This document shows positions 1-11,620 of a stretch of 54,873 bases of DNA, piece after piece. The notes beneath the pieces are model-generated. The model made no database searches. It saw nothing but the letters and a program-made list of their open reading frames with translations, and was not told the DNA's origin. The DNA is from Alphaproteobacteria bacterium. Its GTDB lineage: Bacteria > Pseudomonadota > Alphaproteobacteria > Rhizobiales > Aestuariivirgaceae. The translations under genes and the position numbers were made by a program. The stretch lies in assembly GCA_024642465.1 (NCBI GenBank), contig JAHEBA010000010.1:1-54873 (forward strand), read 5' to 3'. The first letter of the stretch is position 1, and every line of letters starts with the position of its first letter.

Positions 1-94
1 TGTAAAGCGTGTCCCGGTTCATCCGAATGACGGACTGCTTGTCGAGTGGCGTCGGCTCGCGGAAGCTCCTTAGCTTGTTTATGCCGCCTGCCAT
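1..94 (-). pseudogene. DUF1254-like protein, N-terminal edge fragment (runs off window)
   Basis: Reading leftward from an ATG at 94-92, 31 codons stay open to the window edge. They encode a stretch with PTPLDKQ followed by VIRMNRDTLY, which resembles the N-terminal signature of DUF1254-family periplasmic proteins as I remember them. An in-frame TGA sits at 125-127, only ten codons upstream, so the segment that usually precedes this signature (around an RAETD-like motif) cannot be encoded in frame. No clear ribosome binding site precedes the ATG. The gene is therefore either N-terminally truncated or begins unusually late. It lies 53 nt downstream of the MscS-type gene on the same strand. The rest lies outside the window, so intactness cannot be judged. 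Confidence 0.5.
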
Positions 95-147
95 CTTGAG
101 GATGCGATCGAATTGCCCGGCGGCTCATGGCCGCCAGGACCGGGGGC

Positions 148-2790
148 TCAGGAATCCCCGTCGGAATCGCGTGCCTGCAGGCGCTTGCGCTGCAATGCCC
201 GCTTGCCGCCCTGCTTGGTACGCGCCGGAACACCTGCTTCGCCGACCGCCTCGGCAACCGCGCCCTTGACCGCTTCCTTGAACCCTGTCACGTGCACGTC
301 GCGCTGTGGGAACGGAATCTCGATACCGGCCTCCTTGAGCGCCTTGTGAATGCTGAACCGCAGGTCGGAGCCCACGAATGCCACCCAGTTCACGTCGTCG
401 ATGAAGACCCGCACCTCGAAGTCCAGTGAACTGGCACCGAAGTCCTTGAACAGCACTGTTGGCTCCGGAAACTGAAGTGCGCGCGCATGTTCGCGAGCAC
501 ACTTGAGCAGTATCTCCTCCACCTGCTTCGGGTCGGCGTTATAGCTCACTCCGATGGCCACCCGCACGCGGCCTAACAGGTCGCCATGCGTCCAGTTCTG
601 CACCGATTCCGATATCAGGCTCGAGTTCGGCACGATGATCGCACAGCGGTCGAACGTCTCGATTTCGGTGGAGCGCACATTGATCTTGCGAACCGTGCCC
701 TCGCCGCCTGAAACCTGAACCCAGTCACCCACCCTGATTGGCCGCTCCGCCAGCAGGATCAGACCGGAGACGAAGTTGTTGACGATCGACTGAAGCCCGA
801 AACCGATACCGATCGACAGTGCACCGGCGACGATGGCGATGTTCGAGAAGTCCACGCCGGCGGCGGCAAAGGCCATGAGCAGGACGACAATGACTGCCAG
901 GTAGCCGGCCGCAGTGCGCAAGCTGTTGCGGACGCCCGGGTCCATTTCCGTTGGCGTCAGGATGCGCCGGTCCAGCCAGCCGGTGACGAAACGGGTCAGG
1001 CCCAGGCCGATCACGAACACGACGACCGCAAGCAGGATCGACGACAGGGAAATCGTGATATCGCCCACCTTGAAGCCGAAGAACGCCGTCGTGAGCCAGC
1101 TTCTCACGTCCACCCAGGTGAGCGACGTCAAGCCAAGCACCAATGGCAGGCCGAGCAGAAGCAGCGAAATGTCCACGCCCGCGTTGAGCGCAATCGCCGA
1201 CCGGTTGATGGCCTTGTCGGACATCGAGAAGGCCGACTTGAGCGCCCTGGATATACGGCTTTTGGGCTTCAGGCTCTGGGCAACGAACGCATCAGAAAGC
1301 TGCCGGATGCAGTACAGCAGCGTCACCACCGGAGCGACCACGAACAGGCTCGTCGTTAGGTACACGCCGAGGGTGACGTAGCCCAGCAGCAGCGCGATCA
1401 GGGCTGCGGCCAGCAGCAGCCAGACCGGCTGCACCATGTAGTTGGCCCAATGGAAGCCGGGCTTCAACCCGGGTTCCAGCTTCTCTTCCGACAGCGACTC
1501 CCGGCGGGCCACAAGGATAAGCCGGCCGGTGATCAACACCAGCAGCAGCGAAACCAAAGCGCCTGCCGACACGTCGAAGCTGGCGTCCATGTTGACGACG
1601 TCGGCAAGCGCCTTGGTGAAATTGTGCAGGCTGACCAGCCCGAAAGCGAGCGTTGCCAGCACCAGCCACTCGGCCGCGCCGACCGAAGACATCGGCACCG
1701 TGCGCCATTCGGGCCGGGTTGGCGACAGCAGGGAGCGCGCCACGCCGCGCCCGAAGGCAAATGCGACCAGCGCCAGGCCAAGTGCTTCGACGAGGCGCTG
1801 CACCCTGGGCGAATTCGGCGACAGCGACATGAACAGCATGTCGAACAGGAACACCGCCACTGCGGCTGCCACTGTGTAGCCGATGGGCACGCTGACCGTG
1901 CGCAGCCACTTGTCGAACTCCGCCTCGCCGGGCGAACCCTGGCGGGCGCGCCGGGCGATGATCCGGCACACAGCCACCGTGGCCGCAATGAAGATGCCAA
2001 GCGCGACGAACAGAAGCGATACTGCCCACGCGCCACGGTCCTGCGAGAGCCGATCGGCAAAACCGCGCAACAGCACCGATGAGCGCGCCCACAGGTCGCC
2101 CAGATGGGCTGCGCCCTGGGTCCACAGCGACGGGTTCAGGATCGACTTCGAGGTGCCCAGCAGGTTGTTGAGGAAACGGGCCCGCTCAATCTGGGCAGCG
2201 CGTGCCGACAACTGCTCCGCACTTCCCGCCACCAGCGCCAGTTGCGCTTTCCCCCCGGCCAGTTCGTCGCGCGCCTTGTTGAGCTGCGCACGCTGGGCAG
2301 CCACGGATTCGGGCTCACTCTCGCCCTCTTTCGGCACCGGGCCAAGCCGGCTGATCTGGTCGTTGATCTGGCCGAGCGGGGCCTGCAACTCCATGTCGGC
2401 GTTGCGCACGGCTTCGCGAAGGTTTTCCACCTCCTCGCGGACGCGCAGAACCTCTTCGCGCGGCACCGACGGGTTGCTGAGCTGGGCCTCGAGCTGTTCG
2501 AGCTGCTTGCCGGACTGCTCGGCCAGGCGGCGTGCCTTGCCTGCGGCCTCCGCCACGCCCGGCGGCAACGGTGCAACCGGCGCCTCGGCCTGCGCGGCAG
2601 GCGGCTGGGTTGCCTCGGCGGCGCGTGTCTGCGCGGACTCTTCGGGCGGCTGGGCAGGCTGCTCCTGCTCCTGCGTCTGCTGCTGCGAAGGTGCGGCCGG
2701 GGTTTGCGCGAAGGCCAGCGCCGGGCCGGCCAGCAAAAGCATCAGGGCCAGCCACAGCCTCACGGCGATGCAGCGTATACGAACACTCAT
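148..2790 (-). CDS. DUF3772 / MscS-family mechanosensitive channel
   Basis: This 880-aa protein is a large MscS-type channel expected to relieve osmotic pressure across the inner membrane. Residues 1-28 form a signal peptide ending AFA. A Pro/Gln/Glu/Ala-rich linker follows, then a charged, coiled-coil-like periplasmic region (about 70-210) of the DUF3772 type. Next come many hydrophobic segments and a C-terminal MscS core with a Gly/Ala-rich pore helix (GALSIGIGFGLQSIVNNF) and the RPIRVGDWV motif near residue 690. A basic cytoplasmic tail (QRKRLQAR) ends the protein. The gene starts 13 nt after the pyrG stop on the same strand, so co-transcription is likely. The family is clear; gating and physiological role are inferred. 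Confidence 0.9.
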   Translation of the reverse strand: MSVRIRCIAVRLWLALMLLLAGPALAFAQTPAAPSQQQTQEQEQPAQPPEESAQTRAAEATQPPAAQAEAPVAPLPPGVAEAAGKARRLAEQSGKQLEQLEAQLSNPSVPREEVLRVREEVENLREAVRNADMELQAPLGQINDQISRLGPVPKEGESEPESVAAQRAQLNKARDELAGGKAQLALVAGSAEQLSARAAQIERARFLNNLLGTSKSILNPSLWTQGAAHLGDLWARSSVLLRGFADRLSQDRGAWAVSLLFVALGIFIAATVAVCRIIARRARQGSPGEAEFDKWLRTVSVPIGYTVAAAVAVFLFDMLFMSLSPNSPRVQRLVEALGLALVAFAFGRGVARSLLSPTRPEWRTVPMSSVGAAEWLVLATLAFGLVSLHNFTKALADVVNMDASFDVSAGALVSLLLVLITGRLILVARRESLSEEKLEPGLKPGFHWANYMVQPVWLLLAAALIALLLGYVTLGVYLTTSLFVVAPVVTLLYCIRQLSDAFVAQSLKPKSRISRALKSAFSMSDKAINRSAIALNAGVDISLLLLGLPLVLGLTSLTWVDVRSWLTTAFFGFKVGDITISLSSILLAVVVFVIGLGLTRFVTGWLDRRILTPTEMDPGVRNSLRTAAGYLAVIVVLLMAFAAAGVDFSNIAIVAGALSIGIGFGLQSIVNNFVSGLILLAERPIRVGDWVQVSGGEGTVRKINVRSTEIETFDRCAIIVPNSSLISESVQNWTHGDLLGRVRVAIGVSYNADPKQVEEILLKCAREHARALQFPEPTVLFKDFGASSLDFEVRVFIDDVNWVAFVGSDLRFSIHKALKEAGIEIPFPQRDVHVTGFKEAVKGAVAEAVGEAGVPARTKQGGKRALQRKRLQARDSDGDS

Positions 2791-2803
2791 GTAACCAGCT
2801 TAC

Positions 2804-4724
<1,921 letters not shown>

Positions 4725-4904
4725 CTAGTCCATCCCAAGCCAGTTCCGCCAAATGAAGATGCCGCCGACGAGAAACACCACCGCGCCGCCATACATCAGC
4801 CACTGCCAGCCCTGCATGGCGCCCAGCACGAACAGACCCGCGCCGATGACCAGCAACAGGATCGGCACGATGATCGCCAGCGCCAGTTCGCGCAGGACTG
4901 CCAT
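4725..4904 (-). CDS. Small two-helix membrane protein (hypothetical)
   Basis: This 59-aa hydrophobic protein has two predicted membrane helices, about residues 8-30 (LALAIIVPILLLVIGAGLFV) and 35-52, and ends in an Arg-Asn-Trp cap. I chose the ATG at 4904 because an AAGGA sequence lies at good spacing upstream. The longer reading from 4958 would need a TTG start. It lies between secG and pyrG on the same strand. I do not recognise a named family and assign no function. Coding is supported by the ribosome binding site, the clean two-helix pattern and the syntenic position. Confidence 0.65.
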   Translation of the reverse strand: MAVLRELALAIIVPILLLVIGAGLFVLGAMQGWQWLMYGGAVVFLVGGIFIWRNWLGMD

Positions 4905-5226
4905 GAGTTCCTTCAGCGTGGGCTTCCGCTCCCCTGCTCCGGTTGAACATGACCGCAATGTAGGGTGTCAGCGCCACCAAGACACTGCCGCAATGGCAGT
5001 TATCGCCCATCAGGGTTAACTGTAGCCGCGCACGAGGAGTCTTGTGCCCCGGATTCATTCCGGAGCCCAGACTGGGTCCCGGCACAAGGCCGGGACACAT
5101 GGGAAGAAATTGCCTCTGAGCGAAGCGATGCAAGCGCCACTGCCCGCTGGCCAGCGCCCTCCCTCCGTGGCAGGGCAAGCAACGCGACAAGAGGCGAGGA
5201 ACAGCGAAGCTCCGACCGGGAACCAG
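4905..5226. other. Intergenic region between secG and the small membrane gene
   Basis: This 322-nt stretch carries no convincing gene. The short open frames across it on either strand lack ribosome binding sites and recognisable products. Its main structure is a palindromic element near 5044-5100, listed separately. The rest (5100-5226) is GC-rich with no clear terminator for secG. Confidence 0.5.
5044..5100. repeat. Palindromic element, possible interspersed repeat
   Basis: GTCCCGG (5076-5082) and CCGGGAC (5090-5096) form a perfect 7-bp inverted repeat around a 7-nt loop. The neighbouring text contains further nested complements: TTGTGCC at 5043-5049 matches GGCACAA at 5081-5087. Extragenic palindromes with a GTCCCGG...CCGGGAC core are familiar in alphaproteobacterial genomes. 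Whether this one is repeated cannot be seen here because only one copy is in the window. It lies downstream of secG and could also act as a weak transcription terminator. Confidence 0.45.
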
Positions 5227-5583
5227 TTACTGCGTGGGAACCGTCGGGCCGGTGGGCAGCTGCGGCAGAACTGAGCCGCCGCCGGAGCCGCCTTCGCTCT
5301 GGCCTTGCGCCGGAGCGGACGGAGCGACCTGGTCGAGCACCGAGCCGCCGGCGCCGCCACGCGACAGGTAGGCGAGCGTCAGCGAGGTGATGAAGAAGCC
5401 GATGGCCAGAAACGCGGTTGCCCGCGTCAGCGCGTTGCCGGCACCGCGCGTGGTGAACATGCCACCTGCCCCGCCACCGCCGCCGCCAATGCCCAGTGCG
5501 CCGCCTTCGGACCGCTGCATCAGCACCACGCCAATAAGGGCGAGGACGATCAGAAGATGGATGATGGTAATGACGGCGATCAT
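5227..5583 (-). CDS. secG: Protein-export membrane protein SecG
   Basis: SecG (118 aa) is the accessory subunit of the SecYEG translocon. The first membrane helix (MIAVITIIHLLIVLALIGVV) is followed by the family signature QRSEGGALG, a Gly-rich loop and a second helix (about 55-75). The C-terminal tail is rich in Gly, Ser, Pro and Gln, as usual in Alphaproteobacteria. The ATG at 5583 gives the typical N-terminus; the longer reading to 5610 begins with TTG. It lies 80 nt after tpiA and upstream of pyrG on the same strand, a conserved arrangement. Confidence 0.93.
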   Translation of the reverse strand: MIAVITIIHLLIVLALIGVVLMQRSEGGALGIGGGGGGAGGMFTTRGAGNALTRATAFLAIGFFITSLTLAYLSRGGAGGSVLDQVAPSAPAQGQSEGGSGGGSVLPQLPTGPTVPTQ

Positions 5584-5663
5584 GGGCGTTCGGGCCTCTT
5601 CGGGCGGCAAATCGGTTCGGTTGATGGCGCTGACATAAGCCTTCGCGCGGCCAATGTAAACGG

Positions 5664-6407
5664 TCAGAACGCCGCGATGATCTTTGCGAAGTCGGCCGCC
5701 TTTAGGCTGGCACCGCCGACCAGCGCCCCGTCCACGTCGCCCACGCCCATCAGCTCGTCGGCGTTGTCGGGCTTCACCGACCCGCCGTAGAGAATGCGGA
5801 TGGCGTGCGCCGCTTCCGGTCCGACTAGCGCCGAAAGGGCGCCGCGCAGGGCCTGGTGCACCTCGCCCACCTGGGCCGGCGTCGGGGTCAGGCCGGTGCC
5901 GATGGCCCAGACGGGCTCGTAGGCGATAATGGTGTTGGCGCCGGTCGAGTCGGTCGGCAACGAGTGCTGCAGCTGGTCGTGGACGACGGCCAGCGTCTCG
6001 CCGGCCTCGCGCTGCTTTAGGGTTTCGCCCAGGCAGATGATGGCGGTGAGGCCCGCCGCGTGTGCGGCTTCGGCCTTGGCGCGCACCTGTTCGTTGGTTT
6101 CGCCGTGGTCGGCGCGGCGTTCCGAGTGGCCCACGATCACCGCCGTGGCGCCGGCGTCGGCCAGCATTTGCGCCGAGACGTCGCCGGTGTGGGCGCCCGA
6201 CGCCTTGGCGTGACAGTTCTGCCCGCCCACCTGGATCGGGCTGCCGGCTGCTGCTTCAGCCAGCGCCATCACCAGCGTCGCCGGCGGGCAGATCATCACG
6301 TCGCAGTTGGCGGGGCGAGCCTTCAGGTGCTGCTTCAGCACCTCCACCTCGCTCAGCGACGCGGTGACGCCATTCATCTTCCAGTTGCCAGCTGCCAGTT
6401 GCCTCAT
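5664..6407 (-). CDS. tpiA: Triosephosphate isomerase
   Basis: Triosephosphate isomerase (247 aa) interconverts dihydroxyacetone phosphate and glyceraldehyde 3-phosphate in glycolysis and gluconeogenesis. Visible landmarks are the N-terminal GNWKMNG with the catalytic Lys, the catalytic His in VIVGHSERR, the catalytic Glu in [11 protein letters not shown], and the phosphate-binding YGGSVKP near the C-terminus. The ATG at 6407 gives [13 protein letters not shown] and the normal family length; the frame stays open to 6491 but that extension has no family counterpart. It is first in a minus-strand run with secG and pyrG and diverges from the ppiD-like gene. Confidence 0.97.
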   Translation of the reverse strand: MRQLAAGNWKMNGVTASLSEVEVLKQHLKARPANCDVMICPPATLVMALAEAAAGSPIQVGGQNCHAKASGAHTGDVSAQMLADAGATAVIVGHSERRADHGETNEQVRAKAEAAHAAGLTAIICLGETLKQREAGETLAVVHDQLQHSLPTDSTGANTIIAYEPVWAIGTGLTPTPAQVGEVHQALRGALSALVGPEAAHAIRILYGGSVKPDNADELMGVGDVDGALVGGASLKAADFAKIIAAF

Positions 6408-6473
6408 CTCGCGCAATTCCCTTTTCTGCCGTTCACCCGGTGATAACAAACCGGTAAGGTGTGTCCATACTGC

Positions 6474-6502
6474 TTGCGGCTCATGGTACACATTTTTATA
6501 TA
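6474..6502 (+). promoter_or_regulatory. Predicted sigma70 promoter for the ppiD-trp run
   Basis: TTGCGG (6474-6479), a 17-nt spacer and TATATA (6497-6502) lie 32 nt upstream of the ATG at 6534 in the tpiA/ppiD divergent gap. This is the only obvious promoter ahead of the plus-strand run that continues through trpE-trpG-trpD-trpC-moaC-moeA. Assigned by pattern and position. Confidence 0.5.
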
Positions 6503-6533
6503 AGGGCCACGTCAGTCAACAGCGGACCCCAAC

Positions 6534-8414
6534 ATGCTCACCACTTTACGCAGCAAGTCCGGCGGCATCATCGCCAAGATTTTCATCGGTCTCCTCGCGG
6601 CCAGCTTTGCCGTGTGGGGCATCGAGGACATGCTGCGCGGGCGCGTGCCGGACAAGCTGGCCACGGTGGGCGAGCGCGAAATCGGCATTTCCGAATTCCG
6701 TGACACCTTCAACCGCGAATTGCGCACTTATTCCCAGCGCCTCAATGAAACCATCACGCCGGACCGGGCGCGCGAGCTTGGCCTCGACCGGCAGATCCTC
6801 GGCGACCTGATGCGCGACGCCGCGCTGGACAGCCAGGCCGAGGCGCTCGGCATCCGCATGCCGGCGCGGGCCGTGGCGCAGTCGGTTGCCGACACCAAGC
6901 AGTTCCAGACCGTCGACGGGTCGTTCAACGCCGACCGGTTCCGCCAGATCCTGCGGTCCAACGGTCTCAGCGAAGAGCAGTTCTTTGCCATCGAGTCACG
7001 CAACATGACGCGCCAGGTTATCTCGCGCCCGGTAATCGCGGAGCCGGTGGTTCCCGATACCCTGGTCGAACTGATCTGGCGCCACCGCAGCGAACAGCGC
7101 GATGCGAGCTGGTTCGAGATTGCGGTGCCGTTACTCGACAAGCAGCCGTCGGACGCTGACCTAAAGGCGCTGTACGACGAGAACCAGGCTGCCTTCACCA
7201 TCCCCGAGCGGCGCACGTTCGCCGTGGTGGCGCTCACGCCCGAGGCGATTTCGTCGTCAATCCAGGTGAGCGACGACGAACTGAAGCAGCAGTACGAGGC
7301 AACCAAGCAGAACTACTCGACACCGGAAACCCGCACCGTGCTGCAGATCCCGTTCCCGTCCGAGGCGGAAGCACAGGCTGCAGCCCAGAAGATCAAGGCG
7401 GGGACGAGCTTCGAGGACATTGCCAAGGAACGCGGCCTGTCGGAACAGGACATGACGCTTGGAACGATCGAGCGGACGGACATTCCCGACCCGGCGATAT
7501 CTGATGCCGCTTTCGCGCTGGCCGATGGGGCAGTGTCGGACGTGGTCAAGGGCCGGCTGTCCACGGTGTTGCTCAAGGCGGACGTTGTTCAGCAGGGCTC
7601 GACCAAGACGCTTGACGAGGTGCGCGCCCAGGTGCTGGCCGACGTGCGCACCCGCAAGGCGCGCGACCTGTTGCTGGACCTGCACGACAAGTTCGAGGAT
7701 GCCCGCGCGGGCGGTGCGACGATGGACGAGGCCGCGAAGGACATCGGCGTCCCGGTCACTGTCGTCGGTCCCGTCTCGCGCGACGGCAACGACGTCAACG
7801 GCCAGACCGTCATCGTACCCGGCCACCCATCCGCCCTGCAGACCGCGTTCGAAACGGAAATCGGCCTGGAAATCTCGCCACTCACCGATGGCGACAACGG
7901 CTTTACCTGGGTCGAGACCCGCGAAGTGACCCCCTCTTCCGTACCGGCCTTCAACGAGGTGAAGGACAAGGTTGCCGAAGCCTGGAAGGCGCGCCAAGCC
8001 GCTAAGGCAACCCGGACCAAGGCAGAGGAGCTGGTCGCGAAGCTGAAAGGCGGCACCTCGCTGGTAGACCTTGCCGCTGCGGAGAATGCCGAGTTGAAGA
8101 GCAGAAACGGCATTTCACGCACGCAGGCCTCGGCCGAATTTCCCCCGTCCGACGTGGCTGCGCTGTTCTCGGTGCCTGCTGACGGTTTCACGTTCTCGAT
8201 GTCCTCCGATGGCAAGTCGGCGCGGATTATCGCCTCAACCCCGGTTCTGGGTGAGGCATACGACCCCAAGTCGGCCGAAGTGGACGCCATACGCGAGGTG
8301 CTCAGGACCAACATGGCCAACGACCTGTATGCCGAGTACGTGACGGCATTGCAGGAAGACATTGGCGTGACGATTGACGATGCCGCATGGAGCAGGCTGC
8401 GTGGTGGCCAGTAG
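6534..8414 (+). CDS. ppiD: PpiD-like periplasmic peptidyl-prolyl isomerase / chaperone
   Basis: This 626-aa protein resembles PpiD, an inner-membrane-anchored, periplasm-facing chaperone that works near the Sec translocon. An N-terminal signal-anchor helix (about 14-33, AKIFIGLLAASFAVWG) is followed by a SurA-N-like chaperone region (about 40-180). A parvulin-type PPIase segment lies around 240-360, and a long C-terminal region follows. The length is normal for PpiD (about 620-650). It sits just upstream of the trp genes, as in many Alphaproteobacteria. It ends 59 nt before trpE, so readthrough into trp is plausible. PpiD parvulin domains are often poorly active, so isomerase activity is uncertain. 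Confidence 0.88.
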   Translation: MLTTLRSKSGGIIAKIFIGLLAASFAVWGIEDMLRGRVPDKLATVGEREIGISEFRDTFNRELRTYSQRLNETITPDRARELGLDRQILGDLMRDAALDSQAEALGIRMPARAVAQSVADTKQFQTVDGSFNADRFRQILRSNGLSEEQFFAIESRNMTRQVISRPVIAEPVVPDTLVELIWRHRSEQRDASWFEIAVPLLDKQPSDADLKALYDENQAAFTIPERRTFAVVALTPEAISSSIQVSDDELKQQYEATKQNYSTPETRTVLQIPFPSEAEAQAAAQKIKAGTSFEDIAKERGLSEQDMTLGTIERTDIPDPAISDAAFALADGAVSDVVKGRLSTVLLKADVVQQGSTKTLDEVRAQVLADVRTRKARDLLLDLHDKFEDARAGGATMDEAAKDIGVPVTVVGPVSRDGNDVNGQTVIVPGHPSALQTAFETEIGLEISPLTDGDNGFTWVETREVTPSSVPAFNEVKDKVAEAWKARQAAKATRTKAEELVAKLKGGTSLVDLAAAENAELKSRNGISRTQASAEFPPSDVAALFSVPADGFTFSMSSDGKSARIIASTPVLGEAYDPKSAEVDAIREVLRTNMANDLYAEYVTALQEDIGVTIDDAAWSRLRGGQ

Positions 8415-8473
8415 GCCGGCACGCAGCGCCCCGATGTTCGCTCCAACAACGCATCGACAAGGTTCAAGCCGCC

Positions 8474-9994
8474 ATGCTCATTTCACCCGACAATTCCCAG
8501 TTCGCCAGCCTGTATGAGGCCGGCAAACCCCAGGTGGTGTTCACCCGCCTGGTATCCGACCTTGAGACGCCCGTCTCCGCCTTCATGAAGATCGCCCGCA
8601 ACGCGCCTTACCGGTTTCTGCTAGAATCAGTTGAGGGCGGCGCCGTACGCGGGCGCTACTCGATGATCGGCATGAAGCCGGACCTGATCTGGCGGGTGAA
8701 CGGCGACAAGGCCGAAATCAACACCCGCGCCAGCATCGACGCCGACGGCCCGTTCAACGAACTGGATGAGCCGCCGCTGCAGTCGCTGCGCACACTGCTC
8801 GCCGCCAACCACATCGACGTGCCGGAAGACCTGCCGCCGATGGCTGCCGGGCTGTTCGGCTACATGGGCTACGACATGGTGCGCCAGATGGAACGCCTGG
8901 GCGAGCCCAACGAGGACATCCTCAAGGTGCCGGACGCAATCATGATCCGCCCGACCATCATGGCGATCTTCGACGCCGTGAAGGACGAGGTGACCGTGGT
9001 CACGCCGGTGTTTCCGGAGGAGGACGTATCGGTAAAGGCCGCCTATGCACGCGCCTGCGACCGGCTTGAAGCGGTGGTCGACGCATTCGACCGCCCGCTT
9101 GAGCTGCAGGCCTTCGATGCGCCGGATGCGGACCCGATCGAGGCGCCCCGCTCCAACATCGAACCTGGCGACTATATGGACATGGTGCGCAAGGCGAAGG
9201 AGTACATTTCGGCTGGTGACATCTTCCAGGTGGTGCTGTCGCAGCGCTTTGAAACCGACTTCGCCATGCCTGCGTTCTCCCTGTACCGGGCACTGAGGCG
9301 GGTGAACCCCTCCCCGTTCCTGTATCACCTGGAATTCGACCGCTTCGCGGTGACCGGATCGAGCCCGGAAATCCTCGTGCGCGTGCGCGACGGCAAGGTA
9401 ACCATCCGCCCGATTGCCGGCACCCGCCGGCGCGGTGCAACGAGTGCCGAGGACAGGGCGCTGGCAGAGGAACTGCTGGCCGACCCCAAGGAACGGGCCG
9501 AACACCTGATGCTGCTCGATCTGGGCCGCAACGACGTGGGCCGGGTTGCGAAGATCGGCTCGATCAACGTGACCGACCAGTTCATCCTCGAGTACTACAG
9601 CCAGGTGATGCACATCGTCTCCAACGTGGAGGGCGAGCTTCGCGACGGGCTTGATGCCATCGATGCGCTTTCGGCCGGGTTTCCCGCGGGCACGGTGTCG
9701 GGTGCGCCGAAGGTCCGGGCGATGGAAATCATCGACGAACTGGAAAGCACGAAGCGCGGGCCCTATGGCGGCTGCGTCGGCTACTTCTCGGCCACCGGCG
9801 AGATGGACACCTGCATCGTGCTGCGCACGGCCATCGTCAAGGATGGCAAGATGTACGTGCAGGCCGGTGCCGGTGTGGTGGCTGACAGCGTGCCCCAGTC
9901 AGAGCAGGATGAGTGCGTGAACAAGGCCAAGGCGCTGTTCCGCGCCGCCGAGGAAGCGGTCCGCTTTGCCGGGCGCGCCGGAAAGGGGCAATGA
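8474..9994 (+). CDS. trpE: Anthranilate synthase component I
   Basis: TrpE (506 aa) makes anthranilate from chorismate and ammonia, the first committed step of tryptophan synthesis. The N-terminal region carries the LLES feedback-inhibition motif (FLLESVEGG). The chorismate-binding domain carries [38 protein letters not shown] and [11 protein letters not shown]. The ATG at 8474 is chosen; the frame extends to 8387, overlapping ppiD without homology. The gene is not fused to trpG, unlike the trpE(G) fusion of Rhizobiaceae. The 59-nt upstream gap is too short for a leader-peptide attenuator. The stop overlaps the trpG start (ATGA). Confidence 0.97.
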   Translation: MLISPDNSQFASLYEAGKPQVVFTRLVSDLETPVSAFMKIARNAPYRFLLESVEGGAVRGRYSMIGMKPDLIWRVNGDKAEINTRASIDADGPFNELDEPPLQSLRTLLAANHIDVPEDLPPMAAGLFGYMGYDMVRQMERLGEPNEDILKVPDAIMIRPTIMAIFDAVKDEVTVVTPVFPEEDVSVKAAYARACDRLEAVVDAFDRPLELQAFDAPDADPIEAPRSNIEPGDYMDMVRKAKEYISAGDIFQVVLSQRFETDFAMPAFSLYRALRRVNPSPFLYHLEFDRFAVTGSSPEILVRVRDGKVTIRPIAGTRRRGATSAEDRALAEELLADPKERAEHLMLLDLGRNDVGRVAKIGSINVTDQFILEYYSQVMHIVSNVEGELRDGLDAIDALSAGFPAGTVSGAPKVRAMEIIDELESTKRGPYGGCVGYFSATGEMDTCIVLRTAIVKDGKMYVQAGAGVVADSVPQSEQDECVNKAKALFRAAEEAVRFAGRAGKGQ

Positions 9995-10614
9995 TGACCG
10001 ACATGTCCGGCAAGATCCTGCTGATCGACAACTACGACAGCTTCACCTGGAACCTGTACCATTTCCTGGGCGACCTTGGCGCCGAGACGGAAGTGGTGCG
10101 CAATGACGTGATCACCGCGGACGAAGCCATCGCCATGAACCCGGCGGCAATCGTGCTGTCTCCTGGCCCCTGTACGCCCAACGAGGCGGGCATCTGCCTT
10201 GAGCTTATCGAGAAGGCCGCCGGCAAGATTCCGCTTATGGGAGTGTGCCTGGGCCACCAGGCTATTGGCCAGGCGTTCGGCGGCAAGGTCATCCGCGCTC
10301 AACAGCTGATGCACGGCAAGCTTTCCGAAGTGGAAAGCACCGGCAAAGGGCTGTTCGAGGAGTTACCCGGGCACTTCAACGCAACACGCTATCACTCACT
10401 GATCGTGGAGCGCAATTCCCTGCCCGACTGCCTCGAGGTGACTGCCTGCGTGGGCGACATGATCATGGGTCTACAGCACAAGTCGAAGAACGTTCACGGG
10501 GTGCAGTTTCACCCCGAAAGCATTGCATCGGAACACGGCCATGCGCTACTGCGTAACTTCCTGAAACTGGCAGGCGTCTACGACAGCAGCAAGGACGGCA
10601 CGAAGCATGGCTGA
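9991..10614 (+). CDS. trpG: Anthranilate synthase component II (glutamine amidotransferase)
   Basis: TrpG (207 aa) supplies ammonia from glutamine to TrpE. Class I amidotransferase landmarks are [13 protein letters not shown] near the start, [12 protein letters not shown], the nucleophile Cys in [10 protein letters not shown], and the His/Glu pair in [13 protein letters not shown]. The ATG at 9991 overlaps the trpE stop by 4 nt and has a GGAAAGGGG ribosome binding site inside trpE, implying translational coupling. An alternative ATG follows at 9994. It overlaps trpD by 8 nt. Confidence 0.96.
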   Translation: MMTDMSGKILLIDNYDSFTWNLYHFLGDLGAETEVVRNDVITADEAIAMNPAAIVLSPGPCTPNEAGICLELIEKAAGKIPLMGVCLGHQAIGQAFGGKVIRAQQLMHGKLSEVESTGKGLFEELPGHFNATRYHSLIVERNSLPDCLEVTACVGDMIMGLQHKSKNVHGVQFHPESIASEHGHALLRNFLKLAGVYDSSKDGTKHG

Positions 10615-11620
10615 ACTCAAACCACTCATTGCCAAGATCGCCGACGGCAAGCCGTTGAGCGTCGAGGAAGCGCGTGAATCGTTCGACATCATCATGTCGG
10701 GCAATGCCACGCCCTCGCAGATCGGCGCCGTTTTGATGGGGTTGCGGGTGCGCGGCGAGACGGTGGACGAGATCACCGGCGCGGTGATGACCATGCGCGA
10801 GAAGATGACCCGCGTTTCCGCCCCTGCCGACGCCATCGACATCGTCGGCACCGGCGGCGATGCCTCGGGCTCCTACAACGTGTCGACCTGCGCCGCACTG
10901 GTGGCGGCAGGCGCCGGCCTGCACGTCGCCAAGCATGGCAACCGGGCGCTGTCGTCCAAGTCCGGCGCGGCAGACACGCTCGCCGCGCTTGGCGTCAACA
11001 TCGAGGCCAGGCCCGACATCATCTCGCGCTGCATCAGCGAGGCCGGCGTCGGCTTCATGTTCGCCCCTGCCCACCATGCCGCCATGCGTCATGTGGGTCC
11101 GTCGCGGGTGGAACTTGCCACGCGCACCATCTTCAACCTGCTCGGCCCCCTGTCGAACCCGGCAGGCGTCAAGCGGCAGATCGTCGGCGTGTTCGCAAGG
11201 CAGTGGGTCGAACCGCTGGCACACGTGCTCAACAAGCTGGGCTCCGAGGCCGTGTGGGTAACCCATGGCGAAGGCGGGCTTGACGAGATCACGCCCACCG
11301 GCACCACCTGGGTTGCCGAACTGAAGGACGGCAAGGTCTCCACCTTCGAAATCCAGCCCGAGGACGCAGGCGTTCAGCGGCGCAAGCTTGAAGAACTCAA
11401 GGGTGGGGACGCGGAGTACAACGCAAAGGCGCTTCGCGCGGTTCTTTCGGGAGAGAAGAACGCCTTCCGCGATGCCGCCGTGATGACCGCAGGTGCGGCG
11501 CTGCTGGTGGACGGCAAGGCGAAGGACCTCAAGCAAGGCACGGCGCTGGCCGAGGAAGCCATCGACTCCGGTGCTGCCGAAAAGGTGCTGGAGAAGCTGG
11601 TGGAGGTATCCAACGCATGA
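10607..11620 (+). CDS. trpD: Anthranilate phosphoribosyltransferase
   Basis: TrpD (337 aa) transfers phosphoribose from PRPP to anthranilate, the second tryptophan-specific step. The PRPP/Mg motif GTGGD ([12 protein letters not shown]) appears near residue 82, followed by [14 protein letters not shown] and the conserved [14 protein letters not shown]. The length is typical for the family. The start overlaps trpG by 8 nt and the stop overlaps trpC by 4 nt, so this is one tightly coupled operon. Confidence 0.97.
   Translation: MAELKPLIAKIADGKPLSVEEARESFDIIMSGNATPSQIGAVLMGLRVRGETVDEITGAVMTMREKMTRVSAPADAIDIVGTGGDASGSYNVSTCAALVAAGAGLHVAKHGNRALSSKSGAADTLAALGVNIEARPDIISRCISEAGVGFMFAPAHHAAMRHVGPSRVELATRTIFNLLGPLSNPAGVKRQIVGVFARQWVEPLAHVLNKLGSEAVWVTHGEGGLDEITPTGTTWVAELKDGKVSTFEIQPEDAGVQRRKLEELKGGDAEYNAKALRAVLSGEKNAFRDAAVMTAGAALLVDGKAKDLKQGTALAEEAIDSGAAEKVLEKLVEVSNA

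Noticed and set aside
8415..8473. Possible trp leader peptide/attenuator
   Set aside because: The 59-nt gap has no Trp-rich short frame followed by alternative hairpins.
9913..9990. Longer trpG start inside trpE
   Set aside because: The extension has no family counterpart, and the ATG at 9991 has a good ribosome binding site.
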